Source: Pseudocalidococcus sp964653145 (GTDB taxonomy: Bacteria; Cyanobacteriota; Cyanobacteriia; Thermosynechococcales; Thermosynechococcaceae). Taken from it: DNA of 64,000 nt. Position numbers and translations under genes: made by a program. The DNA is taken from assembly GCA_964653145.1 (NCBI GenBank), contig CAZZCG010000003.1:1-64000 (forward strand). Direction: 5' to 3'. Below, in pieces: positions 27,113 through 35,143 of this stretch. Within the stretch, counting starts at the first letter, position 1. Every line of letters starts with the position of its first letter. The notes beneath the pieces are model-generated. The model ran no database searches, was not told the DNA's origin, and worked only from the letters and a program-made list of their open reading frames with translations.

Positions 27113-28801
27113 GTGACGAACTTCCCTGAATCACTCCCGACTAGTTTTGAATTTGACACGATTGAATCTGCGTTGACCGCCTTAAAGCAGGGCCAGGGCA
27201 TTGTGGTGGTCGATGATGAAAGTCGAGAAAATGAAGGGGATGTGATCTGCGCGGCTCAGTTTGCAACTCCGGCCCTCGTGAACTTTATGGCGGTGAATGC
27301 CCGGGGACTGATTTGCTTGGCCATGGAAGGGGAACGACTGGATCAGTTGGACTTGCCCCTGATGGTGACGAGTAATACGGATAGCAACCAAACCGCCTTT
27401 ACGGTGAGTATTGATGCCGGGCCGCATTTGGGGGTTTCCACAGGCATATCCGCTGAGGATCGGGCCAGAACCATCCAAGTCGCGATCCAGGCCCAGACCC
27501 AACCCAATGATCTCCGTCGCCCGGGCCATATTTTTCCCCTGAGAGCGCGGGAAGGCGGGGTACTGAAACGGGCGGGCCATACGGAAGCTGCAGTGGATCT
27601 GGCAAAATTAGCGGGCTTGTATCCGGCGGGGGTGATCTGTGAAATTCAAAATCCCGATGGCTCCATGGCCCGGTTGCCGGAGTTGATTGAATACGCGCAA
27701 AAGTACGACCTAAAAATTATCAGCATTGCCGACCTGATTAGTTATCGCCTCCAGCACGAGCGGTTTATTTATCGGGAAGCCATCGCCAAGTTGCCCTCGG
27801 AATACGGGGAGTTTCAAATCTATGCCTACCGCAATGGCCTAGATCAGTCCGAGCACGTGGCCATCGTTAAGGGAAATCCAGAAACCTTTGGCCAGGGGCC
27901 GGTGCTGGTGCGGGTGCATTCAGAATGCTTAACCGGCGATGCATTGGGTTCATTACGCTGTGATTGTCGGATGCAGTTGCAGGCCGCCCTGAAGATGTTG
28001 GAAAGTGCCGGAGAAGGGGTGGTGGTCTATTTGCGTCAAGAGGGTCGCGGGATTGGTTTAGTTAATAAACTCCGGGCCTATTCGCTCCAGGATTTGGGCC
28101 TGGATACGGTGGAAGCCAATGAACATCTCGGGTTTCCCGCTGACTTACGCAACTACGGGGTTGGGGCCCAAATTCTCAATGATCTGGGGGTCAAGCAAAT
28201 TCGCCTCATTACCAATAACCCTCGGAAAATTGCAGGTCTTAAGGGCTATGGCCTGGAAGTAGTGGATCGGGTGCCGCTGTTGATTGAAGCCAACGACTTT
28301 AACTCCACCTACTTGGCCACGAAGGCAGAGAAACTCGGGCATATGCTCCTGCAAACCTACTTGGTTACCGTGGCGCTGCAATGGCAAATCCCACCCCAAA
28401 CCATCACGGAACGCTACGAGCACCTGGAAAAACTCCGCCACATGGCCCAGGGACAGGATCTACTGCTACAGGAAGAAGCGCGTCCTGTGGCCCAGGCCCT
28501 GTTTGGAGAAGCAGACTTAGTCTTTCACTTAGGCTTTGATCAACCGAATTTAGCAACTCCTAATTGGTATGAGCAGGCGGAACACCCCTACCTGATGGCA
28601 GTACAGCAAATTCTCGGTCAACTCACCACAGGTCACTGGATTAGGCATCTTGAGTTCCTAATTTCCCCAGGCCTGGATCCAATGCGGAATTTGCACGTTG
28701 GTCTGGAGCGAGAGAGCTATTCCATAGAAAAATTAAAATCTAGTCAAGTCGGGGCCTGGCAACCCCAGATAATCTATACCGTGACCTTGCCAAGCCCATA
28801 G
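27113..28801 (+). CDS. ribBA: Bifunctional 3,4-dihydroxy-2-butanone 4-phosphate synthase / GTP cyclohydrolase II
   Basis: Makes both precursors of riboflavin. Residues 1-215 are the DHBP synthase domain (VVVDDESRENEGD, HIFPLRAREGGVLKRAGHTEAAVDLA); residues about 225-400 are GTP cyclohydrolase II, with the zinc cysteines in SECLTGDALGSLRCDC and the RQEGRGIGLVNK loop. A further 160-residue C-terminal extension has no enzyme motif that I recognise; similar extensions occur in other cyanobacterial RibBA proteins. Start is a GTG at 27113. I saw no FMN-riboswitch-like fold in the short leader. Confidence 0.96.
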   Translation: MTNFPESLPTSFEFDTIESALTALKQGQGIVVVDDESRENEGDVICAAQFATPALVNFMAVNARGLICLAMEGERLDQLDLPLMVTSNTDSNQTAFTVSIDAGPHLGVSTGISAEDRARTIQVAIQAQTQPNDLRRPGHIFPLRAREGGVLKRAGHTEAAVDLAKLAGLYPAGVICEIQNPDGSMARLPELIEYAQKYDLKIISIADLISYRLQHERFIYREAIAKLPSEYGEFQIYAYRNGLDQSEHVAIVKGNPETFGQGPVLVRVHSECLTGDALGSLRCDCRMQLQAALKMLESAGEGVVVYLRQEGRGIGLVNKLRAYSLQDLGLDTVEANEHLGFPADLRNYGVGAQILNDLGVKQIRLITNNPRKIAGLKGYGLEVVDRVPLLIEANDFNSTYLATKAEKLGHMLLQTYLVTVALQWQIPPQTITERYEHLEKLRHMAQGQDLLLQEEARPVAQALFGEADLVFHLGFDQPNLATPNWYEQAEHPYLMAVQQILGQLTTGHWIRHLEFLISPGLDPMRNLHVGLERESYSIEKLKSSQVGAWQPQIIYTVTLPSP

Positions 28802-28836
28802 AGCCACCTTAGTCCCCCGAACAATACCTAAACCGA

Positions 28837-29950
28837 CTAGAAGGGGTAGCGCAAAATTGCAGCCAGAGGGTCACCATTAGGAATATCCGCTTGACGAACT
28901 CCCAGCACCCGAGCCCCCGTTAACAGGGCCAGACCAGCAATTTCATCAAAACCTCGTAACTGCCAGGACAAGGCCCTTCAGCATAGGTGAGTTTACCCTG
29001 GTCATCGACTGTGCCGGAAATAACTGCATCAATGTCCACAAGCTGTTTCTGGATGGCTCCTTGCCGGGCCGCTCGGGCAGTCATGGCTAGATCCGTAGTG
29101 GTGCGTTGTTGGCTTTTTCGTTATTCAAAGAGAGCTTGGATATCCTCAAGTTCCTGTTGGAAAAGACCATCCAAGACCCTCCGAGCTTCCGCCGCCAACT
29201 CCCCATCCGTCATGGTTTCAGGGTTTGTAAAAATGGCCTGGGGGGCAAGGTGGGGATAGGACTGAACAATTCGGTAAATTGAAAGCAGGGGTTCTGTGGC
29301 TGCCAAAATTAAAGGAATTTCCTGGCCATGCAACAGATCCCGTAGGCCCTGGTCCACTTGACGCGCGTATTGATTCAGCCGAACCTTCTGCCCTTCCGAT
29401 CCTTGGATTCTGCCCATGGGGGAGCGAGCGGCAATGGAGGATTTTCCCACGATACTGGCCGCATCTCTGGGCATTCCCTCGACGTTGACTGTAAATGTGG
29501 GTGAGTCCGCAGAGACTTCGATAATCCGGACGCTATTTTGGGCCAGGGCCAGCACAAAGGCGGATTGAGGTACCGTCACTGAACGCAATAGGGGCTTCAC
29601 ATAAATGCGATCACTGACTTCCACTTGGGGTTGGAGGCGGGTGGGTAGTCGGAAGGTGCGCAGGCTTTGGGGTTTAGCAAAAATAGCAAGGCTGTTGGCT
29701 TGGTGAGTCCAAAAATCGTCATCGTCAATCAGATCACTCAGCAATTCTTCCAGGGTGTTGAGTTCCCGTCTATCGTGGTTTTGGAGTTGCTCCAGGGCCT
29801 GGTTCATCAAGTTTTTGAGGACAATTGGTCGGACTGGGTCTCAATCGTAATAGGTGTCGTGGGTAGATAAATTGAGATAAATGCTGCTCCCCGAGCCTCA
29901 ATTAAGTTTTCAATCTGGGCTCGACTGGGGATGTCAACGTGGAGTATGGG
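28837..29950 (-). pseudogene. Decayed baeRF (bacterial eRF1-like release-factor family) gene
   Basis: Pieces of one protein lie in order on the minus strand. The N-terminal piece reads ARGAAFISIYLPTTPITIET, ending in a frameshift near 29825-29832. A 229-codon open part follows, 29810 down to 29121 (IVLKNLMNQALEQL to LEDIQALFE). An in-frame TAA at 29121-29123 sits where the family has Gln (ALFE-stop-RKSQQRTTTDLA). The same frame then continues through LVDIDAVISGTVDDQGKLTYAEG. A second frameshift near 28947-28952 leads into DEIAGLALLTGARVLGVRQ and PLAAILRYPF with a stop at 28837. The first piece has no usable start codon. Full-length relatives of about 360 aa are ribosome-associated-protein candidates. 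The sum of two frameshifts, a stop and a lost start argues for a pseudogene. Confidence 0.8.
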
Positions 29951-30065
29951 AGGTATTTTTCGTATTTAGGATTAATTAATGATTCTACAACTGGAGTATA
30001 AGCCCCCTCCCTGAAGCCTTCAAAGGATGTTAATGAAGTCAATGGATTAAGGTAACGAAAAATTT

Positions 30066-31865
30066 CTACCAGGCCACCCGATCCTGCAGCCGTTCCAACA
30101 TTCGTGGGCCAATGCCGGGAACTCGATCCAAGTCCTCCAGGGAGGTGAATTTTTGAGATTGACGGGCTTTAATAATCCCTTCAGCAATTTTTGGGCCAAC
30201 CCCTGGCAACGTGACTAACTCAGCTTCAGAGGCGGTGTTGACATTTACTTTCGCCCCAGAAGTTGCGCTTCCACTTGTAGAGGTTGCACTAGTTGTAGTG
30301 GTTCGGGAGGGGCTGGTTTCGGCGACTGCGCTGGGGTCGTCCTCTGGGTTAGCTGGTTTTGAGGCCTGGGCTTCGGCTTCATCCCGAGTCAGAATTGTTC
30401 CACCACAATCTTGGAGTTGTTGGGCAATTTTCGTGGACACCCGTTCCGGTAACCCTAAGCGGGCATTGGCATAGAGGCGTTCAAATTCCCGTTCGTAATG
30501 GGCAGCAACCGTGGGGTGATAAACCACCAAAAGAAATTCATCATTCCCTCGATTGGCCGCCTCTGACCAGTTATGGGAGCCCATAATCACGGTGCGATTG
30601 TCAATTAGGCCATATTTATGGTGAAGCTTGTCTCCCTTGGCCAACTCTGGGGTTCCCACGGTTTGAATCGGGGCTTGCCAGGGGCGATTTCCCGCTTCGT
30701 AGTAACATTTACCCCGTCTGGCCTGGCCAGTGTTTGCCATGGACACCCCCAACAGATCAAGGGCTTCACTGAAATCTCGAAAGATAAATCCTGAATCCAC
30801 AAGGGTGCGAATTTGGATACCTTTGGCACTTTTTTGTTCGAGGGTATTGGCAATTTCCTGATCTGAAAAGACAAACAGGGCCATGTCAATGGATTTTTGG
30901 GCGGTACTGAAGACATAGCTGATCAGGCCATTGGTGGAGTCAGCCCAGGGAATCCGCCGGGAGGTGGGGGAAAATTTAACATCTACGACTGCATCTCCCA
31001 CTTGAATGCGTTGGGTGGGTCGAAACGGTTTTTGAACCCCAAATAAACTATCGGGTTTGCCCCCAGGCCCATCGCCCCACATAATGTTAAATTCCTCAAC
31101 AAACAAAGCCCCAAGGGCCGGGCTGTTGATCTCCAGCAAAGAGTTGGCATTGCCGCGGGTATCGGGGACGCCAATATCACCGTGGACATCACTCAGGGTA
31201 AAGTTAGCCGAGGTGGCAATGACCGTTTGACCGTCCACAACAATGAATTTGTGGTGCATTAACATACTGCCCGCTGACCCATCGGCCGTGTCGTCCAACC
31301 AGGGGATGCCGCTGTTGTTCAAAATCGTAATCACATCCCGGTCAGCAATTTCAGCGGGACTGGCTTGACCATCTTCATTGGTGTCCACCAGTTTTTTCCA
31401 GTCTTCGTAGCGTTCCCGCATCCGAGAATCCAGGCCAGCCAATTCCGATTGACTGTAGGCGGCCCAAGAACGGGTGTAGGTATTTTCCATCACAACTCGG
31501 ACATTTACCCCAGCTTTTTTTCGTTCAACTAAGGCCTGGGCCAACAGGGGTAAGCGAAATTCCTGCACCGCTAAGTCAATGGAATATTTGGCCGAGTTGA
31601 CCGCATCAATCATGATTTGTTCAAAATTTTCGCCTTCCCGGGTGTAGGGGCGATAGGGCTCAGTGTAGGTGTGGGCCTGGCTGTGGTTCATGTGGACAGA
31701 AATGTAGGGATGCTGGGGCAAGGGGGAGATGCCACCGAGTTGGAGTTCTTGGCGATTAAATTGGCTCAGACCAATCAGGGCAATGGCCAGGCCAAGTAGA
31801 AACAGCAACCCATAACGCCAATGCTTGCGGAGGAATTTTCCCAGATTTTGAGGAGTGGTGAACAT
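30066..31865 (-). CDS. Membrane-anchored phospholipase D-like protein with EF-hand and helix-hairpin-helix domain
   Basis: A 599-aa protein. Residues 19-33 form one transmembrane helix or uncleaved signal, so the rest probably lies in the periplasm. Two PLD half-domains follow with intact HKD motifs: HHKFIVVDGQ (H204, K206, D211) and HHKYGLIDNR (H415, K417, D422). Inside the first half-domain residues 161-172 form a canonical EF-hand calcium loop (DTNEDGQASPAE). After a Ser/Thr/Ala-rich linker (510-540) comes a ComEA-type tandem helix-hairpin-helix (VNVNTASEAELVTLPGVGPK to RVPGIGPRMLERL), which normally binds DNA. The combination suggests a calcium-dependent DNA- or lipid-cleaving enzyme at the cell surface. 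No operon partner is evident. Confidence 0.88.
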   Translation of the reverse strand: MFTTPQNLGKFLRKHWRYGLLFLLGLAIALIGLSQFNRQELQLGGISPLPQHPYISVHMNHSQAHTYTEPYRPYTREGENFEQIMIDAVNSAKYSIDLAVQEFRLPLLAQALVERKKAGVNVRVVMENTYTRSWAAYSQSELAGLDSRMRERYEDWKKLVDTNEDGQASPAEIADRDVITILNNSGIPWLDDTADGSAGSMLMHHKFIVVDGQTVIATSANFTLSDVHGDIGVPDTRGNANSLLEINSPALGALFVEEFNIMWGDGPGGKPDSLFGVQKPFRPTQRIQVGDAVVDVKFSPTSRRIPWADSTNGLISYVFSTAQKSIDMALFVFSDQEIANTLEQKSAKGIQIRTLVDSGFIFRDFSEALDLLGVSMANTGQARRGKCYYEAGNRPWQAPIQTVGTPELAKGDKLHHKYGLIDNRTVIMGSHNWSEAANRGNDEFLLVVYHPTVAAHYEREFERLYANARLGLPERVSTKIAQQLQDCGGTILTRDEAEAQASKPANPEDDPSAVAETSPSRTTTTSATSTSGSATSGAKVNVNTASEAELVTLPGVGPKIAEGIIKARQSQKFTSLEDLDRVPGIGPRMLERLQDRVAW

Positions 31866-32028
31866 AGACCCAGGCCTGGTGGAACCGATTAATCAACGAA
31901 CTCAGCCACAATTCCGAGAATAGCGAGCCAAACTAAACGACAATAACTATCGGAATCAAAAAATCTGTGATTAAATTTAGGGCAAGTATAGGTTGGCTCC
32001 GTAAAATTGATGTTAAGGATCCAGTGAC

Positions 32029-32373
32029 ATGAGCGAAATTCCGCAATATTTTGTTGAAGTTTCCTTTACTGATGCCGATGAGGTGGTTTGGGATCATCTC
32101 ACCCGCAGCCTTGGTTTAGTTGAATGTTATACCCAACCCCAGGCCATTGCCGTTGCCCAGTTTTTTGCCGATCATCCCCTGGTGGAATTGGCTACGGTGT
32201 TAGTTGAAACCGAGTCAGAAGCCCCCCGGCCAATTTGGTCTTCCGATGCCCGCACCCGCCAAAAATACCAACACGCCGAACGGCAACGTCAAGAAGCCAT
32301 TGAAATTCTCGGTGAAGATTCCCAAGGCTTTCAGGAGTGGATGTTTCGGAATGAAGAAGGGGATGAATACTAA
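32029..32373 (+). CDS. Hypothetical protein, unrecognised
   Basis: A 114-aa soluble, acidic protein. The N-terminal half looks like an alternating strand/helix domain (QYFVEVSFTDADEVVWDHL, GLVECYTQPQAIAVAQFFAD); the C-terminal half is charged and helical (RTRQKYQHAERQRQEAIEIL), ending in RNEEGDEY. No signal peptide or membrane segment. Codon use and CCAGGCC content match the neighbours. It lies 48 bp before the PEBP gene and may be cotranscribed. I do not recognise the family. Confidence 0.65.
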   Translation: MSEIPQYFVEVSFTDADEVVWDHLTRSLGLVECYTQPQAIAVAQFFADHPLVELATVLVETESEAPRPIWSSDARTRQKYQHAERQRQEAIEILGEDSQGFQEWMFRNEEGDEY

Positions 32374-32421
32374 CTTCGGCGTTATGACTCGCACGAATTG
32401 ACCCTAGTTTGATCGCATGCC

Positions 32422-32886
32422 ATGGAATTAACCAGTTCAGCCTTTGTCCCAAATGGGAAGATTCCAGCACGTTATACCTGTGTGGGAGAGAATATTTCAC
32501 CCCCCTTGGCCTGGTCGGATGTCCCCCCAGAAACCTGCAGTTTTGTTGTGATTATGGATGATCCCGATGCCCAGGCCGTGATTGGCAAAACCTTTGATCA
32601 TTGGGTTGTGTATGACCTGCCTGGAAGCTTAAGAGCCTTACCAGAACATCTCCCTGGCCTGGGGCAATTACCCATTGGTGGTGTTCAAGGCCTGACAACT
32701 CGCGATCAATTGGGATATTTGGGCCCTTGTCCGCCGCCTGGTCAGTCTCATCGTTATTTCTTTTACCTATTTGCGGTGGATTGTGTTTTAGGTCTGGGGC
32801 CTGGTCAAACCAAAGCAGAAATTTTGCAAGGGATTTCAGGGCACATTCTGGCACAAGCGGAACTGATGGGATTGTTTCAACGCTAA
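32422..32886 (+). CDS. YbhB/YbcL-type phosphatidylethanolamine-binding protein
   Basis: A 154-aa member of the PEBP / Raf-kinase-inhibitor-like family. It shows the start motif KIPARYTCVGENISPPLAW, the anion-pocket DDPDAQ, FDHWVVYDLPG, and the ligand-site GPCPPPGQSHRYFFYLFAVD. No signal peptide, so it is probably cytoplasmic. Bacterial members have no settled function. Its length is normal. Confidence 0.92.
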   Translation: MELTSSAFVPNGKIPARYTCVGENISPPLAWSDVPPETCSFVVIMDDPDAQAVIGKTFDHWVVYDLPGSLRALPEHLPGLGQLPIGGVQGLTTRDQLGYLGPCPPPGQSHRYFFYLFAVDCVLGLGPGQTKAEILQGISGHILAQAELMGLFQR

Positions 32887-32935
32887 CTCGTTCCGATATT
32901 CCAAATGATGAAACGGTTCGTTCTTCGTTTAAGAG

Positions 32936-33415
32936 TTAAGTCAAATAATCCCAGCGATCAAAGGTTGCAGCTTGGCCAATCGGGGTTTTTGCCGCATTGA
33001 AAACCGTCCAGATGATGACATTTTTAATTTCAAATCGGCGGCCCGTACGACTGATCCGAATTCCAGAATAATTTTCCATAAATCCGGTTTCAAGCACTTT
33101 TTGCAGAGAGGTGGCTCGGTCTGTTTGGACTTGGGGTTCGGCGCTGAGGCGAGAGGGCATGGTAATCAATTCATCCCACTGTAGTTCCCAGAGATTGAGG
33201 GCGGCTTGATTGCCGTAGTTGAAAATGGGATCCGCCTGGCCACCGTGAGAAAGAATGGGATTGGGAAAAGTGAACAAGGCCTGGGCTAACTCTGGGGCGG
33301 AACGTTGAGGAGATAGATCCGGAATCAGGGGTCGATGCAGCCAATACTGAAAACTCTGACACAGGGCCTGGGCGTGGTGGACTAGGGCGGGGGTTAACCA
33401 GGGAGCATCATTCAC
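32936..33415 (-). CDS. MEKHLA domain-containing protein
   Basis: A 159-aa protein that matches the stand-alone MEKHLA domain, a PAS-related fold found in plants and cyanobacteria. Recognisable parts are NYGNQAALNLWELQWDELITMPSRLSAEP, read as two halves, and then YSGIRISRTGRRFEIKNVIIWTVFN. No output domain is attached. It is transcribed divergently from the D27-like gene with only 57 bp between, so the two may share a control region. Confidence 0.85.
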   Translation of the reverse strand: MNDAPWLTPALVHHAQALCQSFQYWLHRPLIPDLSPQRSAPELAQALFTFPNPILSHGGQADPIFNYGNQAALNLWELQWDELITMPSRLSAEPQVQTDRATSLQKVLETGFMENYSGIRISRTGRRFEIKNVIIWTVFNAAKTPIGQAATFDRWDYLT

Positions 33416-33472
33416 AGGCAGGCAAAATCAGAATCAAGACATAATGATCATAGTGTTTCAATCTGTAACTAT

Positions 33473-34114
33473 TTGACCTTGCCCCCCACTGATTCCACCT
33501 ATCGCGATTCCCTCTTTGACCGAGTGGCGTTATCCCTAATTAATCGGAAATTGGCCCAGGCCCTGAATCAGCCCCCCTTACCAGGCACGTACGCCAATTT
33601 TGTGTATTTATCTCAGCAAGTGATTCAAGGTCGGACACCCCAGGCCCAGCAAGAACTCATTGCCCAAGTTTTAGCCTCAGTGATTCCGAGTTGGGTGTTG
33701 GCCAGTATTCGGGCGGTTTTTTCTCCGGCTCCCTTGGTGTGTGAACTCAATGCCTGGTTTGCAACGCGGTTGTTCCAGTGGTTAGTCGGCCCCTGTGATT
33801 TGGAATCTACCCTGGTGGCTGGCCCGGATCAGGCGTTACGGGTACAAAAAAGTCGAGTTCACATTCAAAAATGCCGTTATTTAGAGCAAAGTGGCTGTGT
33901 GGGGATGTGTGTGAATTTGTGTAAGTTGCCGACGCAAAAGTTTTTCACTGAGCAGTTTGGCATTCCCCTCACCATGACCCCAGACTTTACGGATTTCAGT
34001 TGTGAGATGGTGTTTGGCCAAATTCCACCTGCCTTTGCCGATGAACCCGCGGCGCAACAGCCCTGTTTAGGTCTTAATCCCAGGCCTGGGCAACCTCCCT
34101 GTCCGAAGTTATAG
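33473..34114 (+). CDS. D27-like (DUF4033) protein, putative carotenoid isomerase
   Basis: A 213-aa protein of the D27-like family. Plant D27 is an iron-containing beta-carotene isomerase of the strigolactone pathway; the role of the cyanobacterial members is not firmly established. The conserved Cys-rich C-terminal block is clear: HIQKCRYLEQSGCVGMCVNL, CKLPTQKFFTEQFGIPLTM, PDFTDFSCEMVFG. The start appears to be a TTG at 33473; no ATG is available upstream in frame. It shares a 57-bp divergent region with the MEKHLA gene. Confidence 0.85.
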   Translation: MTLPPTDSTYRDSLFDRVALSLINRKLAQALNQPPLPGTYANFVYLSQQVIQGRTPQAQQELIAQVLASVIPSWVLASIRAVFSPAPLVCELNAWFATRLFQWLVGPCDLESTLVAGPDQALRVQKSRVHIQKCRYLEQSGCVGMCVNLCKLPTQKFFTEQFGIPLTMTPDFTDFSCEMVFGQIPPAFADEPAAQQPCLGLNPRPGQPPCPKL

Positions 34115-34150
34115 CCATCACTAATAATTTTTGAGCCAAGCCCAGTCTGA

Positions 34151-34487
34151 TTAGTCGGGAATGGAGGTAGATTTTTTGGGACGACCGCCTTTTTGTCCAT
34201 TACGTTTTGCAGCGGCGGACTTTTGGGGTGAGGTCATTTTTCCGCCTGCTCTCCCTAATTCTGCCATCCAGGCCTGGGTTCCAAATACCTGAGCCATCAA
34301 ACCCGGAACCGACAGATCTGTATCCAGAGATTCCCAACGCAACCCATAACCGGAGGGAGAAGGCCTAACTTCAGCTAGTTGTTCGGGAGTCGCATTCTCT
34401 AAGCCCTGTAATAAGTGATGGGGAAAGGCTGCTTTAACTCCAGTTTTTAGCTCAATCCAAATTAGTAGTTTTAAGTTTAGGTGTCAT
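34151..34487 (-). pseudogene. Broken DUF2442-type gene
   Basis: On the minus strand an open frame without a start codon encodes a DUF2442-like protein (IWIELKTGVKAAFPHHLLQG, NATPEQLAEV, PSPSGYGLRWESLDTDLSVP) with the basic tail GQKGGRPKK seen in relatives next to toxin-type genes. A plausible original start, ATG at 34487, overlaps the end of pyrE and reads MTPKLKTTNLD before a stop. The two parts are out of frame, and roughly ten residues between them seem lost. A downstream TTG at 34342 could make only a 63-aa fragment. It is probably dead; no toxin gene is adjacent. Confidence 0.55.
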
Positions 34488-35052
34488 GGTTAGGTCTAAA
34501 CGCTTGAAAGTCTGCAATCGTAAACAAAGACTTAAACTCCAGGCCAGCCGCGGCAAAGGTTTCTGCTCCCCCACACTGGCGATCCACAATGCCCAACACC
34601 CAATTCACGACATAGCCCGCATCTCGGAGGCGTTGAACTGCTTTTAAGGCCGAACCACCTGTGGTGACCACATCTTCGAGGACAGCAATTTCGGTTCCAG
34701 GGGGTAAAACGGGCCCTTCAATATAGGCCATGGTGCCGTGGGCTTTTGTTTCTTTGCGAATAATCAAGGCGGGTAATTGGGCAGTGGGTTCTTTGTCATA
34801 GGCAGAAATGACACTGACGGCCGTGACAATGGGATCTGCACCTAGAGTTAATCCGGCCACGGCTTGGGTTGTGGGGGGAAGTTGTTCAAGGAGCAGTTTA
34901 CCAACCAAGAGCGCGCCGCGGGCTGAGAGGGTCACGGGTTTGCAGTTGATGTAGTAGGTGCTTTTTTGACCGGATGAGAGGGTAAAATCTCCTTCTCGAT
35001 AGGCATCTTGGTACAAACGGGTCAGTAATTCGTGGCGAAGTTCTAAGGTCAT
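34477..35052 (-). CDS. pyrE: Orotate phosphoribosyltransferase
   Basis: Joins orotate to PRPP to form OMP in pyrimidine synthesis. The 191-aa protein begins FTLSSGQKSTYYINCKPVTL, has GLTLGADPIVTAVS, and the PRPP-binding loop EIAVLEDVVTTGGSALKAV, followed by GIVDRQCGGAETF. Length is normal for the single-domain bacterial enzyme. Its last codons overlap the remains of a DUF2442-type gene. Confidence 0.95.
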   Translation of the reverse strand: MTLELRHELLTRLYQDAYREGDFTLSSGQKSTYYINCKPVTLSARGALLVGKLLLEQLPPTTQAVAGLTLGADPIVTAVSVISAYDKEPTAQLPALIIRKETKAHGTMAYIEGPVLPPGTEIAVLEDVVTTGGSALKAVQRLRDAGYVVNWVLGIVDRQCGGAETFAAAGLEFKSLFTIADFQAFRPNHDT

Positions 35053-35143
35053 AGGTCGGGCAACAAGGGTGCTGTCTCACTATCGCAAAATTCTGTTCTG
35101 GATACAGCGATCAATTTTTGCTCCCCAGGCCCCGAAGACTCTT

